Below are positions 46,735 through 58,395 of a DNA stretch of 58,395 nucleotides, one piece after another. This DNA is from Porogramme epimiltina (Eukaryota > Basidiomycota > Agaricomycetes > Polyporales > Polyporaceae): assembly GCA_900155495.1 (NCBI GenBank), contig FTLJ01000696.1, positions 1 through 58,395 of the forward strand. The letters run 5' to 3'. A program made the translations under genes and the position numbers. How positions within the stretch are numbered: position 1 is the first letter of the stretch; every line of letters begins with the position of its first letter. The notes under the pieces were generated by a model, which saw only the letters and a program-made list of their open reading frames with translations, was not told where the DNA came from and made no database searches.

Positions 46735-46770
46735 GCGGGGCACAGATGTGCGGGGGCCCCACATCCGGGG
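46735..46770 (+). promoter_or_regulatory. Cluster of Mig1/CreA-like sites upstream of the sugar transporter
   Basis: Four matches to the SYGGRG consensus lie within 36 bp: GCGGGG at 46735-46740 and 46750-46755, GTGGGG on the minus strand at 46757-46762, and CCGGGG at 46765-46770. They are 356-391 bp before the transporter ATG. Such clusters mediate glucose repression in fungi. GC-rich sequence produces some matches by chance. Confidence 0.45.
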
Positions 46771-47125
46771 GTGCACATGACGCTAGAAGTGGGCGCGGTG
46801 CGGGCGGATATGATAGGCGACCGACGTTGTAGGCCATGAGACCCCTCTCCCACCGCAAACCCGGACGCTTACGAGATTCTCCAGCGCAGAGTTCCTGCGA
46901 CTTTCTCCTGCCGGACCGCCCTGGCTGAGGCCGCGGCCAGACACGGTCCGCTGGCCTTCGCGCTGCGCGACGGTGCTCAAGGTGCGACCGTTTTTCCGTG
47001 GGACCGGTTGGTCGTCAGACCCGCTCGCCGCGGCGCCGCACTATAAGACAGGAAGCTTCGCACCTGTTGACCCCGTGAGCCCCCGCTTCCCTCCCTGGTG
47101 AACGCCTCACAGGTCTATCTCAACG

Positions 47126-49427
47126 ATGGCCGTCCCAACGAACGGCAAGGCTATCCTCCTTGCCACTTTTGTTGCCTTTGGTGCGTTTCCTCGCCTCGTT
47201 ACATTCGAACGTCCTTTCTTTGTGCTTCGCTTGGTACGCGTTCTAACTCAAATCTCTTTGCTCGTCGCTGCAGGAGGAAAGTAGAGTGCTGTCGTGCTTG
47301 CCGTGCCTGTCCTGTGAGTGCTTCTCCCTTACTTCAGCCACTTCATGCTTCTCACGCGGGCGCATCTAGAACATAAAGCTGCCTTCTTTCCAGGTTTCCT
47401 CTTCGGATATGATATCGGTGTCATCTCTGTAAGTTTCTCCGACCGATTCGCACGGGCTATACCTTAACATTCTGAATAGGGATGCTTGATCATGCCCGAC
47501 TTCGTGCGAAGGTTCGGCGAACAGAACCCGGATGGGACCTTCACTCTCTCTAGCTCGCGGCAGTCTATCATTACGTCCCTCCTCTCAGCAGGGTACGTCG
47601 TGTCCTCTTCATTGCTCCCAAGTCTAGCATATTAAGTCTCCGACTGTCCATCGTACCCAGCACTTTCGTCGGGGCACTTGGACAAGCATTCACCTCCGAC
47701 CGCTTCGGTCGTCGTGGTTCCATCCTCATATGGTCGGCTATCTTCACCGTGGGCACAGCGATCCAGACGGCCACTGTCCACTCAATCGCTCAAATCACCA
47801 TTGGCCGTTTCATCGCGGGCCTCGGTGTTGGTGCATTATCAGGTTCGTATGACTCGAATCCTTGGGGCGAGACGTCCGCGTTATTAAACGGCTGTGTTTT
47901 CATGCAGCTATCGTCCCACTCTACAACGGAGAGACAGCTCCCAAAGCCATGCGTGGTATGCTGCTCGTTCTGTACCAGCTCCAGATTATCATCGGGTAAG
48001 TGATTATATACCTTCATCTCTGGAGCGGCACCCTCACACGTACCATTTTCCAGTATATTCCTCAGCTACATGATTGAAATTGGGTCACACCACATCGACG
48101 GTCCTGCTTCGTGGAGGATTCCTGTCGGTCTTCAGCTGCTTTGGGGTGCCATTCTCCTCTCAGGCATCTTCTTCCTTCCCGAATCTCCGTACGTTCATCT
48201 TCCCATGATATTATTTGTGAACCGGTATTGATTAGAGACCGCCGGCAGCCGTCACCTGCTGGGAACCGGTCGTGAAGCAGAGGCAAAGGCGGTTGTATCT
48301 CAGCTCAATAGTCTCCCGGAGGATGATCCGACGGTAATAGAGATCATCGAGGAGCTCGAATTCGGTATCCGCGCAGAGAACGAGGGCGGCAAGGCTACCT
48401 GGTTGGAGTGCTTCTCAAACCGAAACATGCTTTGGAAGCGCACGATGAACGGCATGATGCTTCAGTTCATTCAGCAGCTTAACGGCCAGAACTTCTACTG
48501 TGAGTCCTTCCAAGTTACTGCACAGTCTCATTGCTTAGAACGCTGACACATATCTGACCCTCAGATTACTACGGCGACACGTTCTTCCAGAGCGCCGGTA
48601 CTACTCTTGATCCCTACTCCATTCAAGCTATCCTGGGAGGCGTCTCCGTGGTCGGCACCATACCGGCGTTATATCTCATCGAGACCTGGGGCCGGCGTAA
48701 CGTGAGCTCACGTTCTTCATCAAACGTTCTCCCGTGAATGCTAATTGAACCTCGTCTTCGCCCAACCCTCTATCCTCTTCTATCTGCGTTCATTTCGCAT
48801 CATTTCTTCCCTAGTCTCTCCTTACCGGCGCTGCACTCGAAGCAACATGCGCGATCATCGCGGGCCTCGTTGGGAACGCCACGTTGGCGCCGAATGGCAC
48901 GCCCGCCGAGCTCCTGACAAAGCGCAATAAGCAGGGCGGGGACACCCTCATCGCGTTCGCCGTCCTCCACGTTTTCTCCTTCTCCATCTTCTGGGGCCCG
49001 ACGCCGTGGGTCTACCTCGGCGAGAGCTTCCCGCTGCGGGTCCGTCCGAAGGCAATTGCTCTCGGCAGTGCAACCAGTGCGTATCACGTCTCACTATCCC
49101 CTTTCCTCGTCCTCGTATTTACGTCTATCCTCTCACGCAGACTGGCTCTGGAACTTCCTCCTGTCCTTCTTCGCGCCGCGCATCGCCGAGGACATCGGGC
49201 CTCTCATCCTCCTCATCTTCTTCGGCATGCTCGTATTCGGCTTCGTATACGTCTACCTCTTCATCCCCGAGACCAAGGGCCTCTCCCTCGAAGAAGTAGA
49301 TGAGCTCTACCGCTCTGGAGTCAAGCCCTGGAACTCGGCAAGCTGGCGCCCGAGTGAGAAGCACATCCACGACGTCGTTCCCGAGGTCCGCGAAGTCAAG
49401 GAGAAGGGTGATGACGAGAGCGCGTGA
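47126..49427 (+). CDS. MFS sugar (hexose) transporter
   Basis: Ten exons (47126-47180, 47394-47428, 47480-47592, 47661-47842, 47908-47995, 48054-48188, 48249-48499, 48565-48701, 48815-49076, 49141-49427) join to 514 residues with 12 predicted membrane helices. Sugar-porter signatures are present: FLFGYDIGVISGCLIMPDF at helix 1, DRFGRRGS after helix 2, GRFIAGLGVGALS, PLYNGETAPKAMRG, PESPRHLLGTGR, QFIQQLNGQNFYYYYGDTFF, ETWGRRN, WGPTPWVYLGESFP and PETKGLSLEEVDELY. This is a plasma-membrane monosaccharide transporter; the exact sugar cannot be told. The first intron (213 nt) is long for this genome. TATAAG lies near 47043. Mig1/CreA-like sites upstream suggest glucose repression. Confidence 0.93.
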
Positions 49428-50348
49428 CCGTGCGTGTCTCAGCCTGAGGTGGTGACCCATCCTCGGAGAGTGGCGGGGATGAATCGAGGCGGAGTGTTTG
49501 GTACGATCATTGACTTAAGACTCTACATCCACGGAACGCTACTATGAGCGCCGTGAGAAACTACCGTGCGGTGCATTATCATGTTGTATTACTAGACTCC
49601 AGAACATCCATTTCTACCTCAACGCATGAACGCTATGCGTAGTCTACTTGCTGCATTGGTATCCGCTGTCTCCGAGAGCAGACTTTCCAAAAAGGCTGTA
49701 CGATTACCTCCGAGTGACTCTCCACAGAACAAAGTTCCACAATGTGAGGCTTGGCATTACCGCTGCTAAGCTGGATAGAGGTTACCTCGACTCCTCGAAA
49801 GCTAAACGAAACTTTATCTGCTGTATTCTTGCCCTTTGGTAGATGTAAGGCAGGGCTCAAACGTTCAGGTGGCAGTCATCCACATTCCTACGCGGCGCCC
49901 TAGGGGGAGATGCTCGCGGGCGGCGGAGGAGCGCTAGTGCTGGCGACCCGAGGGCTTTTGTCGAATGTAACTAACTGAGCTGATAGTTACTCAGGCTATG
50001 TCACTGACACTCATTAAAAGGCCCCACCATGAGATTCGAAAGCCTGTTCTTCTGGACACTCACCACGAGCTTGCATGTCTACAGACTCCCCTCGCGGATA
50101 TTGCGGACCATCTACATGAGACGTAGCTTCGGAGCTTGTAAATCGGCAAAACTCGAATATTTGAATGCTCGTCGCTATTGCCAGTTTATGAAATTACGAG
50201 ATAATCCCCCCCCCCCCACCTAGCTTTCTAAACACCGGGCTTATTTTCAGCTCATTTGGGCTTGTGGGCTTATGGGGCTTATGGGGCTTGCTCAAGCCCT
50301 CCAAGCCCTCTCCCCCCCCAACAAGACGCATGGCACATTTCCGATGAC
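49428..50348. other. Intergenic with a short C tract
   Basis: No supported gene. A run of ten C followed by ACC occurs at about 50208-50220 and short GGGCTTATGG-type repeats follow at 50270-50290. Confidence 0.5.
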
Positions 50349-53300
50349 TTATGGATAACCACAGGAAGCCGGGAAAGTGAAGACAGTGCGCGGGGAGGCA
50401 GCACACTGTCCACAGTTGACGACGATAAGCGTTAATGCGTCAGCAGGTAAAGATACAAGGGATCCAGGTGATGTTATGACATCCTCGTAGACGTGTACAC
50501 TGTATATAGTCAATGTACTGCCAGCGGGGTCGATGTGAGCACAGCCTGCTGATTGGTAGATTAAACAAGGCCCAATGTACCCGTGGGGTGCGCCCAGACA
50601 CTCACGCAGCTGAAACATCATGGTGCGGAGCGTAGTTGGACAAGTATATCCCTGCACTGACACACCAAGGGATCTATCGACGTCGTGTGCTCCCATTCAT
50701 CTTCGCCGATGAGGCGCGAAAACACGCTCGTCAGGTTTTCGACCAAGGTAGGGGTGAGTGGGTCTCCGGTGTGCTCAATGGCTTGAATCCACACGATCTC
50801 TTCGAGGATTTCCCGGAAAAGAAAACTCTCCCTCTTTAAGTCCCTCTCGGGGCTATTCCAATCCATTCCCAGCAGAAACGTCTGAACGGAGTCTAGCGCA
50901 TCCGCAACCAATGGCCCGATACTCGTGAGCGCGTTTGAAACTAAACGATTACTTGGCAGTTGCCCGAAGATGCCCAGTGGGGACAAGATGACGTTCTCCA
51001 GTTCCCACTCGATATGTCGTCGCGGATGAGGGGAGCCGAGGCGGGGATTATGGACGGAGGCGCGCAAGCTGTTTGCATTGGCGTGCAAAACTGTGTGCAA
51101 TGTAAGGGGCGAGGAATTTGCGCACAGAATGCATGTCGTACATACCAGCCCCGTAGGTCTTTCGTAAAGCGTCGACCAGGTTAGGGGTGATGAAGTCCCA
51201 GACGTGCCCGTTGTGAATCAGCATGATCTCCTTGCGAATTCTCCTGAAGAAAGAGTTCTCCTCCCGCAGGTTCCTCTCAAGACGATTCCAATCCATTCCC
51301 AACAGGAAAATCTGCGCCGAACCCAGTGCATCCGCGACCAGTGGCTCAATGCCCGCGAGTGTATTCGAAACTGTGCATTTCTCCAGTAGCCACCTGATGA
51401 TGTGCACAAGAAGCAAGATTACATTGACCTGCTCCGATTTGACATGTCGACGAGGATGAGGGGGACCGAGCCGGGAGTTATTGACGAAGGCGCGGGAGCT
51501 GCTTGCGTTGGCCTGCAAAACTGTATGCAACTTAGTAAGAGGCGAGGAAATCGCATGCGGAACGCAGGATGGACGTACGCATATTGCCTGTCGTGGCCAA
51601 GTCTTCGACCAGGGGGGGAGTGATTGGAATGGAGGTGTGCTCGTTGCCGTAGATTAGCGCGATCTCCTCCGAGTCGGGGATACTCCCGAAAGAATGGTTT
51701 TCCCCATCCAGGTTCCTCACAGGGCCGTTCTGATCCATTCCCTGCAAGAGCATCTGCACGGAACCCAGTGTATCCGCCACAAATGACTCGATGCCTGCAG
51801 GCGCATTCGAGACTGCTCGATTACCTAGTAGCTTTATGACGATGTGCAGAGGGGGAAAGATCACATTCTCCAGCTCCCACTGTTCGATGTGTCGTCGCGG
51901 ATGAGGGACGCCGAGGGGGGGATTATTGATGGAGGCGCGCAAGCTGTTTGTGTTGCTCTGCAGAACTGAATGCAAAATAAGAGGCTAGAAAATTGTGTAC
52001 GGAATGCACGATGGACGTACGAATCCTCACGGTCATGACCAGGGCTTCGACAAAGGGAAGGTTAATGAGGTCCCGGGTGTCCTCGTTGCCGTGAATCCGC
52101 CCGATCTCCTCGAGGATACTCCCGAAGGAACAGCTCTCCCTCCGCAGGTCCCTCTTGGGATCACTCCAATCCATTCCCAGCAGGAACGTGCGCACGGAGC
52201 CAAGTGCATCCACGACCAATGGCTCAATGTTCAACGCGAGCGCGTTTGACACTGTGCGATTCTCCAGCAACTGCCTGATGATTCGCAGAGGGGCCAAGAT
52301 CACATTGTCCAGCTCCCATTCGATGTACCGTTCCGGATTGGGGGGACCGAGGTGAGGATTCTCGACAAACCAATACGACCTGTATGCAACGGCCGCAACA
52401 ACTCCACGCAAAGTCAATGAGTCAGTATGTGCGAATTGCGACAGACATTACATACCGATCTTGCAGGTGACGAGATCCCATGGCTGTGTTTGTCTGCTGA
52501 AATCATATCCCTGGAGAACTTTCCATGCTTCGTTCGCTCTTCCGCTGTTCGTCTTGCAGCACATAGATACCAGTGCACACATGCGGACCTGTAAGTCGTC
52601 CGAATCTTCTGCGCGTGCCGGAAGCTGAAACACGGTGTCTATAAACGTGGTCACGTCTGAATCGCCCTGCCCCATTCCCTGTTGACCGGTCCTCGACATC
52701 GTCTTTCTCATGGATGATCCCTGGAGATGGCCGCCGGGTCTGCCTACGCTTTGTACCATATATCGGAAGGCCTTCACGAAGAGCTCACGAACAGGCACCG
52801 GTAAGTGCTCCCATCGGCCCGACCGTTCTACCCCAATTTGCTTCAGCTTGGTGATATAATTCATCCAGAGTTGACGGTGTGCCCCGTCTGAAACGTAGGC
52901 AGCGATGGAGTTGTCGATGGTGGTGGCGTCGAGGGTAGCGGAGTAAGCGGTGAGGAGGATGTTGATGTCGAGATCTGCAGCTTCTGACAGGGAAGATTCT
53001 TCGCCACTACGCCAGACGAGAGTGGAAATCCAGTCGGTAAACTTTCTATGCAAATCTTTCTGGACATCGCGGTAAGCTTCCACGGGGCTGTGTGGGTTGG
53101 AATGGGATTTGATCCATGCGACGAGATAGACAGGAACTGCGACAAGAAAACTAGAGGCTATAGACACTAATGGTCTAATTAGACTTGTTGTGCCGTTTCT
53201 TAAGCTGAAAAAAGCCCGTGCTTGCGGAGAATAGTAGCAGCACGATCGAGATATCGTAGGAAGTATGGTTGTCACGGTGACAAACAGGAGGAGAAGTCCA

Positions 53301-53994
53301 GCGAACACGGACACCACCTTGGCTACGGTATTGTGGATGTTGTAGAGGAGGACGAGGAGGCCGGCGAGGAAAAGGATTGCAGCGACGAGGAGGAGCACAG
53401 GAATAACAGCGATGATCATCCCGACATGCCACTTCTCTAGGTTGTTGTACCGGCGTTGTCGACGGCGAGCAATGCCCCGCGAGTTACCATAGAGGTTGGT
53501 ACTGTACTCCTTCAGCCACTGCTTGACGATGATCCCGATCATGGCAGACGCGAGGCTGAACACGAGACTCGTGAACCATAGCGCGTTGAGCCAGATTGCG
53601 TACAGAGGCGCCTTGAACGGCTGTGGTGGGGACGAGAGGTTAAAGGCGGGTTGGGTCGAATTGACGAATGACGGGTTAAGCCGGAAGCTCTCGAGCTGAG
53701 CTGAGATGGTTGCAAGTATAGTGTTAGTCTGATCGGCTGGGGAGAGCTGGAGGAGAGGGTAGGATTGGACGTTGAAGGCGGTGAGGATGGCCGAGAAAAG
53801 ACCAGCCTGTCGTGGCGCGTGTTGAGGCTTAGCAGATGGGACAGAAACTTGTTAAGCTGGTGGAAGCGTACGAAGGTGAGGAGACCATCTATCTCCTTGT
53901 TCCATCCTTCAATCATTTCCTCGCTGTATTGTTCGACCACCTTCGTTATCTTAGGCCAAGCTTCTGCCTTCTCCTGCTTTGTGTAATCCCCCAT
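50349..53994 (-). CDS. DUF6535 membrane protein with four tandemly repeated exons
   Basis: Seven exons (53994-53872, 53806-52456, 52401-52021, 51965-51579, 51520-51146, 51090-50666, 50609-50349) join to 1,100 residues. The N-terminal ~250 residues are the basidiomycete DUF6535 domain: MIEGWNKEIDGLLTF, AGLFSAILTAFNVQSYPLL, WLNALWFTSLVFSLASAM, IIVKQWLKEY, RRQRRYNNLEKWHVGMII and FLAGLLVLLYNIHNTVA, with about four membrane helices. Its function is unknown. Helical cytoplasmic sequence follows. Exons 3-6 are diverged copies of one unit of about 125 residues (core: PHPRRHIEWELENVI, VADALGSVQTFLLGMDW). Joins 2/3 to 5/6 are all phase 1, so units can be added without breaking the frame. The exon 3 acceptor (GTGGAG) is the least certain. 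Confidence 0.75.
50667..52401 (-). repeat. Tandem array of four exon-plus-intron units
   Basis: The landmark for GMDWN (CCAATCCATTCCC on the plus strand) recurs near 50858, 51288, 51730 and 52166, giving periods of about 430, 442 and 436 bp. Each unit holds one coding exon and one short intron. Copies are clearly diverged, so the duplications are not very recent. Confidence 0.85.
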
Positions 53995-54218
53995 CGCGTA
54001 CTTCGTTGTGTAAAGTAAGCAAGCGGATGTGAATAGTGTGACCCGGATTGATACTGACTTCAAAAATGGCTGATAATCGCGTTGCCTCGTTTTTCGCCGC
54101 ATCTCTTTCCGGTATTGTACTCTATAGGACGTGTCTTCAGTTTACTGTCCTCAAAATGTTGTCGCCATCATCGTATTGCACCACGCACTCACAGATGAGT
54201 CACCACTCGGTTCCGCAG

Positions 54219-55037
54219 TTACTCGATGGTGCATTTCCTCAGACTGCTGAATAGATCAACACGGGAGATCAATATGTGTCCTTCCAAGATGATATCTGCA
54301 CTAGTACGTACTGCGTTCCCCCCCTCGGGCTGCGCTGAGTTGGAATCCCCGTCCGGTAGAAGTGATCCCCTATCCCCTGTTAAGACAGGAAAACCCTGCT
54401 GAGAGTGTTAAGTCAGTGCCAGTAAAGCAGCCAGACCCACTGTAACATACCTTAGGTATGCTGCTACCATCGGGGGTAGCGGGGACCTGGCTGGATGAAG
54501 CAGTCGTGTTGTTTGCTGGAGGTGCAGCAGTCTGTAGGATCTTCAGGGCGGGTCATAATGTGCTCTCAAACCTCTACAGCGGCATCCATAGCTGCTCACC
54601 GGCTCGGGTGTTCCTTCTTTATCTTCTACAAGGTTCACCGGCGATAGAACCTCACCGTCAACACGACCGGATTTCTTTGATCCTTGAGAAGCTTCTTGAC
54701 TGCGAAGAGAGCAATTTGAACGCTTGTGGGACTATGATATACACACAAGCTGTCAGAGGATTCCGAGGATTGGTGAAAGAGACAACATCGGAGAGCACAC
54801 ACCTTCTTAGAGGACGCGCTAGAAGCTCTAGAGCTTCCGGACATCTCCTGCGGGGTGCGGTAGGTGTAAGGGGACTTATGGAGGGACATAGCTAGCATCC
54901 TCACTCACCTGTGTCACCGCGGGAATGACCGCTTCCATGTCGTCCTTGATGGGATGTAGAAGCCCGAAGGAAAAGTTGTGCGGGAATTTAGCGAGCAGCG
55001 ATACAGTAATCGCAAGAACAATGATTTGCGAAGGCAT
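54219..55037 (-). CDS. Possible small secreted protein, tentative model
   Basis: Five short exons (55037-54909, 54847-54801, 54699-54600, 54531-54451, 54395-54219) join in frame to 177 residues. The start resembles a signal peptide (MPSQIIVLAITVSLLAKFP); the rest is Ser/Thr/Pro-rich and probably disordered (SGSSRASSASSKK, TAAPPANNTTASSSQVP). No family recognised. Two cautions: a TATATATA at 55052-55059 lies only ~15 bp before this ATG, which is too close for it to serve this start; and short exons in a low-complexity region can be assembled by chance. Confidence 0.4.
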
Positions 55038-55059
55038 GCGTTCTGGTGCAGTATATATA

Positions 55060-56165
55060 AGCCCATCCGCATGATAGATCATAGCGAGCAGGCTGCAGAG
55101 TGTCTGGATAGATGCAAGGAAGCTGTATAGCGCGACTTCGGCGAGGCATCTAACGCACTGGGGGCACGCACCCTAAACCGCAAGTACCGCACGGCTGACA
55201 TGCACGAAGCGGCGGAAATTACATTGGGGCCGGCTTCGAATTATTGGATGTCATTGAGGAAATCAGTCTTAAAATCTCATCAGCTAATGAAGCATTCACA
55301 ATGAAGGGTCATGGCATAAGATAGATGGGTGAATGGAGAACATGAGCAGAGCCAAATTTAAGCAACCGATGGGGAAGATCACTGGACCAGGGGAACGTCA
55401 ACGATGCGCCGGCGACGGTGGAGAACGTCTGAGTCATCTGGTGACGTGTGGACGCAGCAGGAAGCGGAAAGAGGGTCATCTAATGCTGGGCTGTACATAC
55501 GTGAGCGGTCACGGCGGGAGCGACGAGCGTCCGGATATGCTCACCGTGCATGTAGCTATACACGCACAAGCGGCACGGCAACCTCCACGACGGCGTGTGG
55601 CACTACGCTCGTAGTGTGCGTGTAGCGCTAGCCGGTGCTGCCGCGACAGTGTTGCTCCATATCTTGTCTAATTTTGTTTTGTTCAATGCTGAGCCGGAGT
55701 CAATGCGATTGGACATGACCAATTGCGGGCCCGCTCCACCCACATCGAACCACGAGGGAAGCGGCCCTACTTAGATCCAAGAGTTTCGATCCGAGGAAGT
55801 TTCGTAAACGTACCAAACAGTGCGGTTACGGCACAGCGGCGTAAAGGCAGAGACCACGACGGAGAGTATCCTGCAGAGAAGGACCTGGAATCCAACGTTG
55901 ATGTGATGAGGCAGAAACGCGGATGGGTCGAGAGCGAGAAAGATATCACGATCACGAGAATGTGGTGGCCATCCACTAGGAGGTGGTAATAAGCGCGTGG
56001 CACAAGCTGTAGTGAGCAGTCCGATTTTCTCGGGATCGGTGTCTCCTTTCGAGTCCGATTAGGCTTGAGGCTGGTGGAGCCTCAGACAGATTTTCTCGCA
56101 TGCTCTCCCTCCTTCGCCCAGCACGTCTACCTCCACTACGGCACACAAGGTGTTTTTCTGCCAGT
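55060..56165. other. Intergenic, nothing recognised
   Basis: No frame above ~95 residues, no domain, no RNA gene or repeat. Includes the promoter of the dihydrouridine synthase gene. Confidence 0.5.
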
Positions 56166-57652
56166 ATGTCTCGCCGCTCTCATCCATCTTCTCCTGACTC
56201 CTCTCCTCGGGCCTCGAAGAAACCACGACTTGAATATGCACCCTTGACCCCGCAGGACTACAAGGATGGCTTAATGCTCGCCCCAATGGTCAGATCTGGC
56301 GCATGTGAGTTTCTACATCCCAAACACCATGGCCTTTCCTTCATCTCGGTGCTTGTGCGCAGTGCCAACACGTCTGTTCGCCCTTAAGCACGGTGCAAAG
56401 TTGGTATGGGGGCCAGAAACTATTGACAAGGCCATCCTCCACACCACCCGCGAAGTGGATCGTAAGCATTCATGTCCAGAACCATCTTCTGCTGCAGCTT
56501 ATAAAGTGCTCTCGTCTTTCCGCCCGTTCCATATCCCTCGCCTTAGCCGTCACCGGCGTGGTCTCCTACCATGGCAAGTCCAGGGCAATCTTCACCACCC
56601 ACCCTATCGAAAAGCCTTTCCTCATCTACCAAATTGGCTCTGCGGATCCCGAGCTTGCCGTGCAGGCCGCCAAGATGGTTCAACAAGACGTCGCAGGGTT
56701 CGACCTCAACTGCGGGTGCCCGAAGCCGTTCTCGACACATTCAGGCATGGGCGCCGCGCTGCTCACGAACCCGGACCTCCTCTGCTCCATCCTTACCGCC
56801 CTCCGCGAAGCAATGCCTCCAGAGATCTCGGTGTCGGCGAAGATCCGGCTTCTGCCTTCGCAGGAGGACACGCTCAAGCTTGTCGAGCGGATTGTGAACA
56901 CTGGTGTGTCCGCGCTCACAGTACACTGCCGGACACGAAATCAGCGCATGAAGGAGAAGGCGACGATCGAGCGGCTGAGGGAGATTGTCGAGTTTGTGGA
57001 GGGGCTAGGGAAGGGCATTGCGGTGATTGAGAACGGAGACTGCTTGGGGTACGAGGATGCAAAGCGGGTAAAGGAGGTAACAGGTGCGCACTTCTTCTGC
57101 ATCTCCTCTATTGCTCATACTTACGTCTGCCCTGCAGGGGCGCATTCGGCCATGATTGCGACTGCGGCTGAGTCGAACCCAACCTGCTTCTCTCCCACCC
57201 CTCTGAAGGACCTGGAGGTGACCTTCGTTCCCTCCTATCTCCGTCTCGTAAGTTCTTCTCGTGTATTACAGCAGCAGTTTTCTAAGAGGGAACAGTGCAA
57301 ATACCTCGACAACCACTGGTCATCCACAAAATTCTGCGCGACACAGTTCCACGGTGCACACGAGAACGCATCCCGTGCAGAGCTTAAAGCCCTTCGCGAG
57401 TCAATCATCCGCGCGAAAGGCTACGACGATATGGCGCAGTACGCTGAACCATGGACAGGAGAGCAGGAGTTCGCGGACATTGTCGAGGCGATCGAGGCGA
57501 GGAACGGGCAGCGCGCCCCGCCAGTAGCGGAGCAGCCTTCACTCTTTGATCAAGTGGCAGATGGTCTGGTTGGAGAGGCCATCGCATCTGTGGCTGACGG
57601 TGCGATCACGCTTGTAGCTCATGGTGCAAAAGCACTCGTTTCCGAGTCCTGA
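56166..57652 (+). CDS. tRNA-dihydrouridine(20) synthase (Dus2/Smm1-type)
   Basis: Five exons (56166-56304, 56363-56461, 56547-57083, 57138-57247, 57296-57652) join to 413 residues. Dus enzymes reduce uridine to dihydrouridine in the tRNA D-loop using FMN and NAD(P)H. The TIM-barrel motifs are intact: LAPMVRSGALPTRLFAL (FMN site), WGPETIDKAI, FLIYQIGSAD, NCGCPKPFSTHSGMGAALL with the catalytic Cys137, SVSAKIRLLP, LTVHCRTRNQR and VIENGDC. The VRSGxLPTRLFAL plus W.PETID combination fits the Dus2 class rather than Dus1, 3 or 4. A basic N-terminal KKPRLEY stretch may direct it to the nucleus. No double-stranded-RNA-binding domain is present, as in yeast Smm1. Confidence 0.88.
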
Positions 57653-57905
57653 CAGCCCCTTCTACAACATTACACCCTCTACTTTACATCTGTGCTGCGT
57701 AATGAGTAGCTGGCTTTGATTGTATCAAATAGCTAGATGTCCTCACAGTGACACCCTTCTCCCGATCTCCACAAATGCCTGTGATCCGGGGTGGCTCGAC
57801 CCCACAGTCTGCCGCTCATCGATCCGGATGCCGCCACCAACGTGCATCCCCTGGAGGTTATAATACCTCTTCACCACCTACCGCCACATCTTACACCTCC
57901 ACACC

Positions 57906-58395
57906 ATGACGGGCGCACTCTCGCAAGCCGAACTCCAATCGATCCTCGAATTCGCTGTCGCACTCGCGCACAAGGCCGGCGAGCTGATCCTCGAGGGCTC
58001 CGAGGCGATCCGCGCGTCCGGCGCGGTAGACAAGAAGAAGAACTCGGTCGACCTCGTCACCGAGTACGACGTGCGCGTCGAAGAGCTCGTCAAGCGCGAG
58101 CTCTCCGCGCAATACCCCACGTTCAAGTTGTGCGTCTCATCTCGCCATTCCGATCCGCCCCTCCGCCACATGCGCGATGCCCCCGCTCTGACCGATGCCG
58201 CGCGCGGGCTGCCTACAGCATCGGCGAGGAGTCCTTCGCGGCGGGCGCACGCCCCGAAATGACAGACGAGCCCACATTCTGCGTAGACCCCATCGGTGCG
58301 CCCCCACCACCTCTCCCCTCTCCTCCCCTCCCCTCACCCCCCCCCCCGGCAGACGGCACGACGAACTTCATCCACGGCTTCCCGCACGTCTGCAT
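57906..58395 (+). CDS. Inositol monophosphatase, 5' part (runs off right edge)
   Basis: Exons 57906-58129 and 58219-58295 and the beginning of a third from 58353 are seen, giving the first ~114 residues. Inositol monophosphatase hydrolyses myo-inositol phosphate to inositol (Mg-dependent, cytosolic), the last step of de novo inositol synthesis. Motifs: [26 protein letters not shown] (metal-binding Glu pair) and [15 protein letters not shown] (metal-binding Asp and signature). A TATAAT lies at 57859-57864, about 42 bp before the ATG. The start context (CACACCATGAC) is good. The rest of the gene lies outside the window. Confidence 0.92.

Noticed and set aside
47282..47310. Candidate micro-exon between exons 1 and 2 of the transporter
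   Set aside because: Every phase either meets a stop or breaks the AFG-FLFGYDIG helix; one 213-nt intron explains the data better.
50205..50220. C homopolymer as a possible replication or structural signal
   Set aside because: Single short tract in intergenic DNA; chance or slippage suffices.

Overview
The window is nuclear DNA of a filamentous basidiomycete. Genes are dense and cut by many short GT-AG introns (about 42-100 nt), often with CTRAY-type branch points. Three protein types expanded in mushroom-forming fungi are present (FunK1-type kinase, DUF6535 membrane protein, basidiomycete HNH protein), so an agaricomycete is likely. Exon models were built by hand from reading-frame continuity, splice signals and remembered family motifs; none was checked against a database or transcripts.

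Layout. 1-6,700 is an extremely GC- and CpG-rich block with no convincing gene, split by a 1,077-bp non-autonomous hAT element (2151-3227) that has a perfect 8-bp target duplication. 6,700-8,550 looks empty. 8,552-19,663 carries a Ser/Thr-rich surface protein, a FunK1-type (pseudo)kinase, an HNH protein, exocyst EXO84 and a small acidic protein. 20,298-25,413 carries a THO-complex subunit 1 homologue and UDP-glucose 4-epimerase. 26,355-33,372 carries an F-box-like protein, a RidA/YjgF protein, an intron-containing tRNA-Asp and a Zn2Cys6 transcription factor.

34,390-46,148 is the most unusual part. Four paralogues of a gene family I cannot name (copies A and B on minus, C and D on plus) flank a small secreted Cys-rich protein, an unrecognised gene and the Golgi tether subunit COG8. 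All four end in the same helical, SAM-like module of about 73 residues. Three have a split C2H2-type finger with an intron at the same place. Three have a hydrophobic-Ser-Ser-acidic motif resembling a SUMO-interaction motif. This is the best candidate for an undescribed system here, probably nuclear.

47,126-58,395 holds an MFS sugar transporter with Mig1/CreA-like sites upstream, a DUF6535 protein whose C-terminal half is a fourfold tandem exon duplication, a doubtful small secreted protein, tRNA-dihydrouridine synthase 2 and the 5' part of inositol monophosphatase, which runs off the right edge. Apart from the paralogue cluster the neighbours share no evident pathway: housekeeping genes for secretion (EXO84, COG8), mRNA export (THO) and sugar use (epimerase, transporter) alternate with fast-evolving lineage-specific genes.
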